Shown piece after piece: positions 9,767-21,060 of a stretch of 64,000 nucleotides of DNA. The notes beneath the pieces were generated by a model. The model saw only the letters and a program-made list of their open reading frames with translations, searched no databases and was not told where the DNA came from. A program made the position numbers and the translations under genes. This DNA is from Ananas comosus (taxonomy: Eukaryota > Streptophyta > Magnoliopsida > Poales > Bromeliaceae): contig NC_033639.1 in assembly GCF_001540865.1 (NCBI RefSeq), positions 7,286,282 through 7,350,281 of the forward strand, read 5' to 3'. The stretch's first letter is position 1. Every line of letters starts with the position of its first letter.

Positions 9767-10126
9767 TCAAGATTCTGTAGAGAAAAGATAGGGGTAGTGC
9801 TCTTGCATTGCACTTTTCAGTTCCCAAGTGGCTTCCCGTTCATCGTGATTGCTCCAAAGTATCTTCTCGTTAGGTATTTCGCGGTTTCGAAGCCGTTTCA
9901 CCTCTCGAGCTAATATTTTCACTGGATACTCCTCAAAGCTCAAATCTTCTCGTAAATCCACTGGGGTGTTTTCCAATATGTGGATTGGATCAAAAACGTA
10001 CTTCCGCAGTGTAGATACATGAAAAACATTATGCACTCCCGACAGGTTCGGCGGTAAAGCAAGCCGATACGCTACGAGGCCTATCCGCTCCAACACCTCG
10101 TAGGGTCCAATAAATCGAGGACTCAA
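9767..10126 (-). pseudogene. Gypsy pol C terminus, chromodomain-like end
   Basis: 119 residues with GPYEVLERIG, NVFHVSTLRKY and a terminal ILWSNHDEREATWE motif. In chromoviruses this follows the integrase core and is thought to guide integration to heterochromatin. It is the last segment before the polypurine tract. The region between 10126 and 10530, which should link it to the integrase core, is frame-broken. Confidence 0.8.
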
Positions 10127-10529
10127 CTTTCCTCGAATACCAAATCTCCTAACCTCGGTGAAACCTTTAGGAATACATGGTCGCCCACCTGGAATTCCAA
10201 TTCTCGCCGACGTTTATCCGCATAGTTCTTTTGTCGACTTTGAGCTGTCAATAGACGTTTCGTACAAGTCGAACTTTAGCTTCAGCTTCTTGTAACACAT
10301 CTGGACACAAAATTAATCTCTCTCCCACTTCACTCTAATGAAGTGGTGATCTGCACTTTCTACCATAAAGGGCTTCAAACGGTGCCATCTGAATGCTTAC
10401 TTCATAACTATTGTTATAAGCAAATTCAGCCATAGGCAAGAATTGTGGCCAACTGCCCTGAAAATCAATCACGCAGGCCCGCAACATATCCTCAAGGGTC
10501 TGGATGGTACGCTCGGATTGTCCGTCACT

Positions 10530-10963
10530 CTAGGGATGGAAAGCAGTACTGAAATCCAATCGTGTACCTAGAGCCTCCTGTAAACTCCTCCAGAAATGTG
10601 AAACGAATCGGGTGTCTCGATCTGAAACAATAGAGGCAGGTACTCCATGTAATCGCACAATTTCATCAAGGTGCACTTGTGCGAGTCTTTCCCCCGACCA
10701 AACTGTATGAATTGGAATAAAGTGGGCAGATTTGGTCAATCTATCCACAATTACCCAAATGGCATCGTGACCTGCCTGTGAGCGAGGTAATCCAATAATA
10801 AAATCCATAGTGATCCTCTCCCACTTCCACACTGGTAGGATAAGCTTTGTAGTTTTCCTGCAGGAAGTCGATGTTCAGCTTTAACCTGCTGACAGGTTAA
10901 GCACTTAGCCACAAAATTTGTAACTTCCTTTTTCATTCCAGGCCACCAGTAAGTCAACTTCAA
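10530..10963 (-). pseudogene. Gypsy integrase remnant
   Basis: The zinc-binding part (LTYWWPGMKKEV, CLTCQQVKAEH) and the catalytic core (MDFIIGLPRS, IVSDRDTRFVS) are recognisable but in different frames, with the shift near 10830. A TAG at 10530-10532 interrupts the core after STAFHP. A TAA at 10967-10969 separates it from the upstream RNase H part. Integrase joins the cDNA to host DNA. This copy cannot. Confidence 0.85.
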
Positions 10964-10966
10964 ATC

Positions 10967-12286
10967 TTAATACATTCTCGTACTTCCAGGATGCAAAGTA
11001 TAAGCTGCTCGATATGCTTTTTTTAAAATTTCTTCTTTAATGTTAGAGTCTGCCGGTACACAATATCGGTTGCAGAATCTTAACAACCCTTGGTCATCCA
11101 CTCGAAAATCATCAACCTGTTCAACAATGATTTTTGCTCGAATCTTTTGCAGAAATTCATCGTGAGCTTCCTTTTCTTTAATTTGATCGATCAGGGTAGG
11201 TTGTACCACCAATGACATAAGTCTCCAAGGCGTATCAGGAGCTACAACCTCCAAATTCAGCTGCTCCATTTCTTTTACCAACAATGGTTGCAAAGTTATC
11301 AACATCGCTAAATTTTTCGTCGATTTTCGACTTAAAGCATCTGCTACAACATTAGCTTTTCCCGGATGATAGAGGATGGTCAAATCATAATCATTGAGCA
11401 ACTCCAACCACCTACGTTATCTCAAGTTCAATTCCTTCTGCGTAAACAGATACTTTAAACTTTTATGATCTGTGTAAACTTCGCAATGCTCGCCGTAGAG
11501 GTAGTGGTGCCAAAACTTTAAGGCAAAAACTACAGCAGCCAGCTCTAGATCATGTGTAGGGTAGTTCTTTTCATAATCCTTTAATTGGCGAGATGCATAA
11601 GCAATTACTCTGTCATTCTGCATTAGAACACACCCTAATCCATTCAGCGACGCATCACTGTAAATCACATAATCCACTCCGATAACAGGCAATGCTAAAA
11701 TCGGGGCAGTGGTCAATCGTTCCTTCAGCTCTTGAAAGCTTCTTTCGCAGGTTTCATTCCACAGGAATTTAGCTCCTTTATGAGTGAGTCGAGTAAGAGG
11801 AGTAGACATCTTCGCAAATCCTTCTACAAATCTTCGGTAGTATCCCGCCAAACCAAGGAAACTCCGAATCTCTGTAACATTTGTCGGCCTGGGCCAATCT
11901 TTAATCGCTTCAATCTTCTTTGGATCCACAGCTATCCCAGCCTCTGAAATGACATGTCCCAGAAATGCTACTTCTCGAAGCCAAAATTCACATTTCTTTA
12001 ATTTTGCAAACAGTTTCATTTCTCGAAGTAATTGTAACACCACTCTTAAATAGTTTTCATGCTCCTCATCACTTCGAGAATATATCAAGATATCGTCGAT
12101 AAACACGACCACAAACATGTCCAAATAGGGCTTAAAGACACGGTTCATTAAATCCATAAAGGCTGCTGGGGCATTTGTCAATCCAAATGGCATAACTGTA
12201 AATTCATAATGCCCATATCGTGTCCTAAAAGCGGTCTTGGAAACCTCTTCAGGCTTGATCTTAAGCTGATGATAACCTGACTGCAA
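10967..12286 (-). pseudogene. Gypsy reverse transcriptase (C part) and RNase H remnant
   Basis: The segment contains the RT active-site motif [10 protein letters not shown] (FIDD variant of YxDD), [12 protein letters not shown] and [11 protein letters not shown]. The RNase H start [13 protein letters not shown] and [12 protein letters not shown] follow. A TAA at 11417-11419, apparently from a CAA codon, interrupts RNase H. The downstream part resumes in the same frame with LLNDYDLTILYHPGKANVVADALSR. The segment is out of frame with the upstream RT N part (shift near 12300). Confidence 0.88.
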
Positions 12287-12289
12287 ATC

Positions 12290-13857
12290 AATCTTAAAAT
12301 ATATACTTTCGATCCTTGCAGCTGATCGAATAAATCATCGATTCTGGGTAATGAATATTTATTCTTGATTGTGACTTTGTTGATTTCTCGATAATCCATG
12401 CACAATCGAAGAGATCCATCCTTATTCTTAACAAACAACACCGGTGCTCCCCAAGGTGACAAACTCGGTCGAATGAAACCCTTATCCAATAAATCTTGCA
12501 ATTGTGCCTTCAGCTCTTTTAACTCAGCGGGTGCCATCCTATAGGGTGCTTTCGAGATAGGGGTAATCCCAGGGACAAGATCTATCACAAATTCAACCTC
12601 CCTATCAGGTGGCATGCCCGGCAACTCAGCTGGAAACACATCCCCGAATTCTCGCACAACCGGGATATCATCAATCTTGACGGCTTCTCCGTCCCTCACA
12701 GAAATGCTAGCCAAATAGGCTATACAACCCCTCCGAATCAACTGTCGCGCTCGCGAAGAGCTAATAGTCATCGCGAATAATGAACTCTGACACCCCTTAT
12801 AAACAAACTCCTGCTGACCCGGTTCCCTAAAGGTCACTGTTCTGTTCGTGCAATCTATGGTGGCATAATACTGAGTTAACCAATCCATACCCAATACTAC
12901 ATCAAACTCTCCCAGTTTGTGTAGTGCCAATAAGTCTACTGGCAAAATCCAATCGCCTACCCGAACGGGGTAGCGAGGGCAAAACTCACGAACATCTAGG
13001 GTATGGTTGGGCACGATCACTCGTCCCAGATGCAAAGTAGGTACTACCTGAATGCTATGCAACTCGGCGAACTGCCGATCAATAAAAGAATGCGAAGCAC
13101 CAATATCAAATAAAGCACGAACACGAACATCATAAATCATAATAATATCTGTTACGACCTTCTCTGCTGCTGCGGCTTCCTCAGTCTGGGCGGCATACAT
13201 ACGCCCACTCGAACCCTGCCGAGGAATCTCAGACTGCCGCTGTCCCGGTGGTCGTCTGTACTGAGAGGGTGCTGTCGGGGTCCCCTGACTCGGAGCTGAA
13301 GATGCAGGTGCAGATGCTGATGATAAGGCAAGCGAAGAACCTCTCGGGCACTCTGAGCGAAAATGGCCCTCCTGGCCGCAAATAAAACACTTGCCCCCAC
13401 GTTGTGGACACTGTGGTGGAAAGTGAGGCCCCCCACAAATGACACAACGTGGCTGTCGACGACGCTCGGGTGCTCCACGAGGTGCTAAAGAACCTCGACC
13501 TCTCGACTGGCCCGGTTGGCCCCTCGGATACTTTGGCGGTCTCCTGAAGGGTTGCTGACCACTGCTCTCAGCTGTTGGTCTTTTTCCTTTACTTCGATCC
13601 ACAATATCCTTTTCCTTCATAATTTTCGCCCCTTTTTCCACAATCAAAGCCCGGTTCACTACTTCCCTGTAAGTAGAAAGGTTTGACGCCTTGACTAATC
13701 TGAAAATCGCAGGCCGCAAACCTACCTCAAAAATTCGAGCCTTGTCCTCATTATCTCCGACCATAAAAGGAACACAATGCAGCAATCGGGAGAACTCTCG
13801 CTCATACTCTACTACTGTCCTGTCCCCCTGCCTCAGGTTTCTCAGATCCTTTTCCAT
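12290..13857 (-). pseudogene. Gypsy gag C part, protease and RT N part
   Basis: Gag capsid C part, then zinc knuckles ([14 protein letters not shown] and [14 protein letters not shown]), protease, and RT N part through [16 protein letters not shown], followed by a frameshift. The protease motif reads DIGASHSFI where the family has DTGAS, an alteration right beside the catalytic aspartate. The frame is offset from the gag N part, which ends near 13842. Confidence 0.88.
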
Positions 13858-14606
13858 CGCCTCTTTACACTCTGCGGAAAGTAAGTTGTCAACAATAATT
13901 CCTTAAATCTCGTCCAAGTGATTGCTGACAAATCCACGGGGTCCTCACGGATATCTACCCACCACCTGTAAGCCTCGCCGTCTAGATGGTGCGTCGCAAA
14001 CCAAACTCGATATCGCTCCTCAACAAAAGTATCATAGAATAATTTCTCCATGTGCATCAGCCATTTCTCAACCACCCAATGATCAGCTTTCTCCCCGTCA
14101 AAGACACGAGGGTTGCAATGACGAAACTCATTCAACCTTTCCATCATCCGCTCTCGCTCCTCAACCGCCACCATCTCTGGTAACACGGTCCCTGTCGCAG
14201 CCACATGCACTGGTGGTGGTACTACCGCCTCTTGCCGGGTCTCTACCCTCGGAGCTACCTGTGGGGTATCTGGTACTGGTGACTGTGCTCTCACTGTCGT
14301 ATCCCTATCTGGTACTGTAGGCATGGAATCAGGGATCCCTCTGTCAGTCGTCTGCTGCAGTAACAAATCCTCTAACCGCTTCATCCTGTCCTCCTGTCGG
14401 CGCACAGCATCCATCTGTTGTCGCGCTGCCGATGCCTGCTGTGTCACTAGCTCAGCGAACACTCCGAGCTGATCCCGCAACTCCCGGACCTCACTGGACC
14501 CGGAGGTAACAGAGGTCTCCACCTCCTCCGCATCAGCCGCCTCAGCTGCCTCGGCTGTTCTCGAATGAGTCAAAGGCATTTTAAGCTGCAGCACAAAAAC
14601 AAACAT
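13842..14606 (-). pseudogene. Gypsy gag N part
   Basis: 254 codons from ATG at 14606. A coiled-coil-like acidic/glutamine N terminus is followed by the retrotransposon gag block (ADHWVVEKWLMHMEKLF, WVDIREDPVDLSAITWTRF). A frameshift near 13850 separates it from the rest of gag. The primer site lies about 300 bp upstream, so a leader precedes the start. Confidence 0.85.
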
Positions 14607-14903
14607 AGATTAATAAAACCTATACTATTAAACCTTTACTTCAGGTATAAGCCAGCTAACCAAGCGAAAGTAATGAAATGTAATACATACTAACTTCCGA
14701 TGTCACGTTGTCGGCCGCCAACGTGGCCCTCTGCAAAGTTAGTAATTGCATATTGCGATCAAACTCCTACCATTCGGAGTTTATAATTACTCAATCAGAG
14801 TACTTTCGCTAACAGCAACCTCGACTAGATCTCGTCTCTCACGAGTCTATTCTTATAGTCCAACCAGCCTAAGGTTTGCTAGGTCTACTAAGACTCAACC
14901 CTA

Positions 14904-14916
14904 GGCTCTGATACCA
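14904..14916 (-). other. Primer-binding site (initiator Met-tRNA)
   Basis: TGGTATCAGAGCC on the minus strand, 8 bp downstream of the LTR end at 14925. It is the classical plant LTR-element primer site. Confidence 0.9.
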
Positions 14917-14924
14917 CTATAATC

Positions 14925-17220
14925 TGTCACGCCCGGGTACCAGCGGAAGCATATCCGGTACGTGCACAGACCCACCATACACCTGCAGTATATAAGGCGT
15001 CTACAAGAAAGCAAGTCGATAGGATAAAAACATAGAAAATTCATATCCTGATATCAGAGTAAAGTATTAGTCCCAAATACGATCAACAGAGGAACAAAGA
15101 GTAACCAATCCAAAAATTTCACATCATGGAGAAGTATAACAACTATAATTTCAGGTTCCAAAACTCATATACATCATAGGGTATACAAAATATCTGTACA
15201 ATGGTAGTCTCTCTATACACTGGACATCACCCTCGGCAGTAGCCCGAGTAGCAAGGTGATTGACTAGCAAGCCCCTAGCAATGTCTAGCTAGACCCGACT
15301 CCCTTGCCACGATCCCTAGCCTCTTCTGTAGATGGCTCTGTAAAAACAACCATAAAAAAGGCGTGAGAACTATTAACAATAGTTTCCAGTGGGTAAGCCG
15401 CCACCCTCGGCGAATTACACCACTAGGCTCATGATGTACTAAGTGAAAGTAAAAGCGAAACTTGCATGATATATATAAGCAATGCTAACAGGTAATAGGC
15501 ATGGAATCAACATGTAATTCATTATTTCTGCAGTAATGAATCAACTAAATAATAGAAGCATCACAACTACTATGAACATGAACATAAACATGGATGTGTA
15601 AGTAAATACTGTACACTATAACTGATGAGCATTCATTACTGTCCTTGTCATTTAGTACTTTCATTTTATTCATAAGGAACTAAACCAAGTAGTTCGGCTT
15701 GCGCCGCGCCTGATGGCCCCGTGGTAGTATACACTCCCCACGGCAATCCACTTCGGCACCCAATCCCGCAACCGTGCGACAACTGTCGCGAGGCCAACTC
15801 CGGAGTGCCGGCCTTGTAGGGAGCTACCTCACAAGCGTGTGCGAATGGGCACAATGGCAAGCAATCAAAGTCCATACCTCAGTGTATCTTAATCATCGTG
15901 TAATATGACACTATGTTGTCACTCTCGATCTATTGATCGGAATTCTCAATATGATAAACAATGAAACTTGCTAATATCCACTAGATTAGTAACACATAAA
16001 GTAATGCCAATTTACATATTGCATTAGAAACTTCCCACTATTAATATACTATCAATAGGGTCAAGAGAATGTCATTGTTTTCTATTTGTGTAGAAGCATA
16101 ATACACTTATCACTTGGTTATTCAACTGAACTAAACAGGAATACTTTACTGCATGAATACTTTATGCATGACTACTCTCTACTTCATAGAGGTTTCATTT
16201 CAATTGTTACAAACATTGTGGCAAGATTATTCCGAGTCCTTTATCATTCACATAAACACAATAGCGCACAACCAAACCAATTCTATAGTAGCATATAGAA
16301 CATAGGGGAGCTTCACTTACTCTGGTTAGGTCAAACCACCTATTCTTCGATGGTCCTCGCTAAACTTGTAAGTAGGCGTTGCCACAGTACTCCAATTACC
16401 CTTGTATCTTGTTACAATTGAACCCCTGGTTCAGATTAGAGTTAATACTCTAATTCCAATCTTAAAGCTTCCAGAATCAGCTGAGATCTATTTTACAATA
16501 CCTTGTACAGGGCTATTGCTTGAATCCTTGTCTTGGTTCAGTTCAAGGTACTCAATTAACCCCTAAAAGCTCTTAAATATCACCAAGAGCAATCCAATAC
16601 TCGTCACAAAGCTGCTGATTTCGCACTTCCCTTTGTTTGAATTACCTTCCAAAGTCCACTCACAAGATTGTAAATTCAGCTCTAAATGAAAATTCCAGCT
16701 TTCCACAGCTTCATCTCGACCTCCTCTAGGATTAAGTGTAAAAATCACAATCAACTAACTCCTCTTAAGCTGCTTAATCAATTTCCAAACCTCACCAAGG
16801 TAAAATCCAGAGAGTTACTAACTTCAAGGTGCGAAATCATTCTCCCGAGTCCACCTTTTTCTTCTCCACAACTGGATTCTTCTCAGCAGTCCTTGTTTCT
16901 CTGAACCCCAGCAACTATAGAGGAGCTGCAAGGGTCGAACTGAGCTTTAGAGATAAGCTTGAAGGGTAAAATTACTAAAATCTCCTCTCTGCCATGCAGC
17001 TGCTGCTGCTGCTGCTTGCTGTACCGATACAGCATAATGCCTGTACCGTACACAATGCAAAATGACCCATTCCGCAGGAGCAATGCACTTTCTTGTTCTC
17101 CAACAATCCGATCACTCTCAAACTTGTCCAAAACTTGTCTAACTTTTTGAACATGTAGAATAGATCCACATATCATTCCTCAACTCAACTTCGTAATTTA
17201 CAAAAGTTCAGTGTATTACA
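14925..17220 (-). repeat. Gypsy LTR, right copy (5' LTR)
   Basis: 2296 bp with the same TG...CA termini as the left LTR. It carries about 22 bp near 16031-16054 that are absent from the left LTR, and small deletions elsewhere. The ACCGGT pair is mutated to ACCGAT and ACCGTA. DNA beyond 17220 is the interior of a family C MITE, the insertion target. Confidence 0.9.
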
Positions 17221-17640
17221 ATTTAAACTTCTAGAAATCAAATTTTATATTTTTCGACATCATTTACCTTACGATCAAGAGGTCACAAAATTGACAATTT
17301 TTAATGGCCGTATGGGATACTTGCTAGTTTAACGGTGTAAAAGAATCGGAATTTGTTGAATTTTTGATAGAAAATTCTATTCACTACCTAGATAAAGATC
17401 CATAAGTCGATCTTGAATTGAAGGATCCGATCATCATTTTTAGGACGTCGTTCGATTTTGACCGTTCATTTTATGCCCGCTTGATGGACTTTATTATGAT
17501 TTAAAAAATTTACAAAATTTATTTCTAGAAGTTTCAAATACTCTAGATCATATTTAACCGAGTGATCATCGATTCGGAAGCTCCATCATCGAAAACAACT
17601 TATGAGTATGAGAACTCCAATACTCATATAATATAGTAGC
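17221..17640. mobile_element. MITE family C copy, left end removed by gypsy insertion
   Basis: It starts at the equivalent of position 46206 in the full copy (ATTTAAA...) and runs to the TTATGAGTATGAGAACTCC end. The missing first about 110 bp are not found in matching orientation at the left edge of the gypsy array. Confidence 0.65.
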
Positions 17641-17644
17641 CACA

Positions 17645-17688
<44 letters not shown>

Positions 17689-17692
17689 TATG

Positions 17693-17723
<31 letters not shown>

Positions 17724-17743
17724 GAGATAAGAGAGGAAGATAA
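17641..17743. repeat. (TA)n and (GA)n microsatellites
   Basis: About 35 bp of TA repeat, then about 25 bp of GA repeat, forming the left flank of the first family B MITE. Confidence 0.9.
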
Positions 17744-17744
17744 A

Positions 17745-18270
17745 GGCTACTATGCTATTGGAAGCACGGAGCCTTCCGTGCTTCCAGCTCGTTTTCGATG
17801 TTGCGACTTTCGAATCGTCGATCGGCTCCGTTAAACTTGATCTAGAGTATTTGAAGTACCTAGAAAATAAATTATGCGATTTTTCGATATTATTTATCTA
17901 GTGAACCAAGGGACTCAAATCAACGTTGAAAATAAAAATCTTACAAAACGTGATAATATGACATTAAAATTTAGATCAAAGATATTGATCTTGTTTTATA
18001 TAGTATGAAGATTTTTCTATCAAAATTTCAGGCGATTTGGATATTTCTACACCGTTAAACTTGCAAACGCTCACTACGGCCATTAAAATTATTGATTTTG
18101 AGCCCTTCGATCACTAGGCAATGATATCGAAAAAATATAAAATTTATTTTCTAGGTACTTCAAATACTCTAGATCAAATTTAACGGAGCCGATCGACGAT
18201 TCGAAAGTCGCAACATCGAAAACGAACTGAAAACACGAAAGGCTCCGTGCTTCCGATAGCATAGTAGCCT
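17745..18270. mobile_element. MITE family B copy 1, full length
   Basis: It runs from GGCTACTATGCTATTGG to CCGATAGCATAGTAGCC. Both ends carry the near-palindrome GGAAGCACGGA-n4-TCCGTGCTTCC or a diverged form. The long inverted repeats (GTTTTCGATGTTGCGACTTT...) reach about 170 bp into the element. No ORF. It lies between TA/GA and TA microsatellites. Confidence 0.75.
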
Positions 18271-18291
18271 CACTATATAATATATATTAAT

Positions 18292-18360
<69 letters not shown>

Positions 18361-18362
<2 letters not shown>

Positions 18363-18885
18363 GCTTCTGGAAGCACGGAGCCTTCCGTGCTTCCAGTCGT
18401 TTTTCGATGTTGCCGACTTTCGAATCGTCCGATCGGCTCCGTTAAACTTGACTAGAGTATTCGAATACCTAGAAAATAAATTTGCAATTTTCGATATCAT
18501 TTGCCTAGCGAACTAAGGGGCTCAAAATCAACGGCTGATAATAAAAATCTTACCAAACGTGATAATATGACATTAAAATTTTAGATCAAAGATATTGATC
18601 TTGTTTTATATAGTATAAAGAATTTTCTATCAAAAATTTCACGTGATTGTGGATATTTCTACACCGTAAACTTACAAACGGCCTCACCACGGTCTTTAAA
18701 ATTATTGATTTTGAGCCCTTCGATCACTAGGCAAATAATATTGAAAAATCATAAAATTTATTTTCTAAGTACTGTCAAATACTCTAATCAAGTTTAACGG
18801 AGCCAATCAAAATTCGAAAGTCGCAACATCGAAAACGACCTGGAAGCACGAAAGGCTCCGTGCCTCCAGAAGTATAGTGCCTCAC
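18361..18885. mobile_element. MITE family B copy 2, full length
   Basis: Same structure as the copy at 17745, reading from GCTTCTGGAAGCACGGAG to the complement at 18841-18885. It is separated from copy 1 only by about 85 bp of TA repeat. It has several single-base deletions relative to copy 1. Confidence 0.75.
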
Positions 18886-18906
18886 TCTATATATATATAT
18901 ATATAA

Positions 18907-19135
18907 GAGTCCGGTTATGGTGCTTGTAAAAGCACCAAGCACTTGGTGCTTGTAAATTTTTTACGTTAGATCTGTGCCTTTGATCATTTTCACCCGTTAG
19001 ATTATACTATTCAACCAACCACCACATCAACCCTAGAGGGCCCACCATCATCCTACACGCACATTTCTTAAATCAAGGGCCGAAAACTTACAAGCACCAA
19101 TGACTTAGTCCTTTTAAAAGTATAGGAGCTCAAAT
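18907..19135. mobile_element. MITE family A copy with GTGC-type hairpin ends
   Basis: The left end reads GGTGCTTGTAAAAGCACC then AAGCACTTGGTGCTT. The interior matches the other family A copies (CACCCGTTAGATTATACTATT, CCCTAGAGGGCCCACC). The right arm is diverged. Confidence 0.7.
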
Positions 19136-19160
19136 TATATATATATTATACTATATATAA

Positions 19161-19410
19161 ATTATGCTACTAATACTATCAATAGTACCAAGCCCTTGGT
19201 ACTTTTGAGTTTTCGCCGTTGGATGAAAGGATGTGTGGTTAGGATGATAGTGGTCCCCGATTAAATTGATAGTAGTCCCCTAGGGTTGAGTGGGTGGTTT
19301 GTTTAATAGTATAATCTAACGGGTGAAAATGATCAAAGGGTGATCTAATGGTAGAAAACTCAATAGTACCAAGGGCTTGGTACTATCGATAGTATAGTAG
19401 CCGGACTATA
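19161..19410. mobile_element. MITE family A copy, uninterrupted reference
   Basis: A 250-bp element with ends ATACTATCAATAGTACC and GGTACTATCGATAGTAT, plus nested TACCAAGCCCTTGGTA. It lies in (TA)n and is the reverse-complement equivalent of the element disrupted at 1495-2860. That makes it the empty-site reference for the Helitron-like insertion. Confidence 0.75.
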
Positions 19411-19628
19411 TATATATATATAATATACTATATATATATATATATATATATTTCGTTTGCTTTAATTAATCTTGTATGTATATGGAGTGGATAATGTATA
19501 TTGAGAGCAGGTGTTAAAATGGATGAGTGGAGATGTATACAAAATAATTAGGAAGCAGTGTGCAACCTGAATATATACATATAAAAAAATATATATATAT
19601 ATATATAATATATATATATATATATAGT

Positions 19629-19662
<34 letters not shown>

Positions 19663-19684
19663 AGAGAGAGAGGAGTGTGTGTGT

Positions 19685-20050
19685 GAGGCTACTATGCTTC
19701 TGGAAGCACGGAGCCTATTCGTGCTTCCAGGTCTTTTCGATGTTGCGACATTTCGAATCGTCGATCGCTCCGTTAAACTTGATCTAGTATTTGAAGTACT
19801 AGAAAATAAATTATGCGATTTTTCGATATTATTTGCCAGTTGAACGAAATGGCTAAAATCAACGACTGAAAATAAAAATCTTACAAAACGTGATAATATG
19901 ACATTAAAATTTAGATCAAAGATATTGATCTTGTTTTATATAGTATAAAGAATTTTCTATCAAAATTTCACGTGATTTGGATATTTCCACACACGTTAAA
20001 CTTGCAAACGCTCACCACGCATTAAAATTATTGATTTTGAGCCCCTTCGA
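19685..20050. mobile_element. MITE family B copy 3, 3' truncated
   Basis: It starts GAGGCTACTATGCTTCTGG after a TA then GA microsatellite (19585-19684). It follows the family B interior to GAGCCCCTTCGAT and stops abruptly in TATATATTATAGAGAG. The right inverted repeat is missing. Confidence 0.7.
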
Positions 20051-20083
20051 TATATATTATAGAGAGAGAGAGAGAGAGAGAGT

Positions 20084-20240
20084 GAGGCTACTATGCGTCT
20101 AGAAGCACGGAGCCTTCCGTGCTTCCAAGTCGTTTTTGATGTTGCGACTTTCGAATCGTCGATCGGCTCCGTTAAACTTAATCTAGAGTATTTGAAGTAT
20201 CTAGAAAATAAGTTTTGAATTTTTGATATCATTTACCTAG
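20084..20240. mobile_element. MITE family B copy 4, only the left inverted repeat
   Basis: Only about 157 bp of the left end are present (GAGGCTACTATG to ATCATTTACCTAG). The sequence then passes directly into (TA)n. Confidence 0.7.
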
Positions 20241-20283
20241 TTATATATATATATAATATATATTATATATATATATATATAAT

Positions 20284-20826
20284 GGGCTGGTATGTCTTTG
20301 GAAGCACGGATCCCTCCGTGCTTCCAAGTTGTTTTCGATGTTCGGACTTTCGAAATCGACGATCGGCTCCGTTAGAGTCGATCTAGAGTATTTGAAGTAC
20401 CTAGAAAATAAATTTTGCGTTTTTTCGATATCAATTTGCCTAGTGATCAAGGGGCTCAAAATCAATAAATTTTAACGGCCGTGGTGAGCCGGTTGCCAAG
20501 TTTAACGGTGTAGAAATATCCAAATCACATGAAATTTTGATAGAAAATTCTTTATACCATATAAAACAAGATCAATAAACTTCGATCTATAAATTTTAAT
20601 GCCATATCATCATATTTTGTGAGATTTTTATTTTCAGCCGTTGATTTTGAGCCCACTTCGATCACTAGGCAAATGATATCGAAAAATCGTAAAATTTATT
20701 TTCCTAGATACTTCAGAATACTCTGATCCAAGTCTAACGGAGCCGATCGTCGATTCGAAAGTCCGAACATCGAAAACAAAGTGGAAGCACGGAGCGCTCC
20801 GTGCTTCCAAAAGCACCCTAGCCGCA

Positions 20827-20829
<3 letters not shown>
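20284..20829. mobile_element. MITE family B copy 5, full length
   Basis: Both ends carry the GGAAGCACGGA/TCCGTGCTTCC palindrome. The interior is in opposite orientation to copies 1-3 (TTTTAACGGCCGTGGTGAGCC). It is flanked by (TA)n on both sides. Confidence 0.75.
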
Positions 20830-20870
<41 letters not shown>

Positions 20871-20871
20871 T

Positions 20872-21060
20872 GAGGCTACTATGCTTCTGGAAGCACGGAG
20901 CCTTCCGTGCTTGCAGGTCGTTTTTGATGTTGCGACTTTCGAATCGTCGATCGGCTCCATTAAACTTGATCTAGAGTATTTGAAGTACCTAGAAAATAAA
21001 TTTTATGATTTTTCGATATCATTTGCCTAATGATCGAAAGGGGTCAAAATCAACGGCTGA
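20872..21060. mobile_element. MITE family B copy 6, 3' truncated
   Basis: The left end is present up to AAAATCAACGGCTGA. The sequence then changes directly to TTATATATGTATATATG. This is the third copy in the cluster that ends inside the element at a TA-rich run. Confidence 0.7.

Larger units (their letters stand above)
6976..17220 (-). mobile_element. Ty3/gypsy chromovirus (Tekay/Del type), tandem and degraded
   Basis: Read on the minus strand the order is LTR (17220-14925), primer site, gag-pol (14606-9767), polypurine tract, LTR (9716-7429), primer site, and a second gag start truncated at 6976. That is LTR-INT-LTR-INT', which single insertion cannot produce and unequal recombination can. 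Domain order PR-RT-RNaseH-INT and the chromodomain-like C terminus place it in Ty3/gypsy chromoviruses. Large LTRs of about 2.3 kb fit Tekay/Del. The reading frame has several stops and frameshifts, so this copy is dead. Its right LTR end cuts a family C MITE at 17221. Confidence 0.9.
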
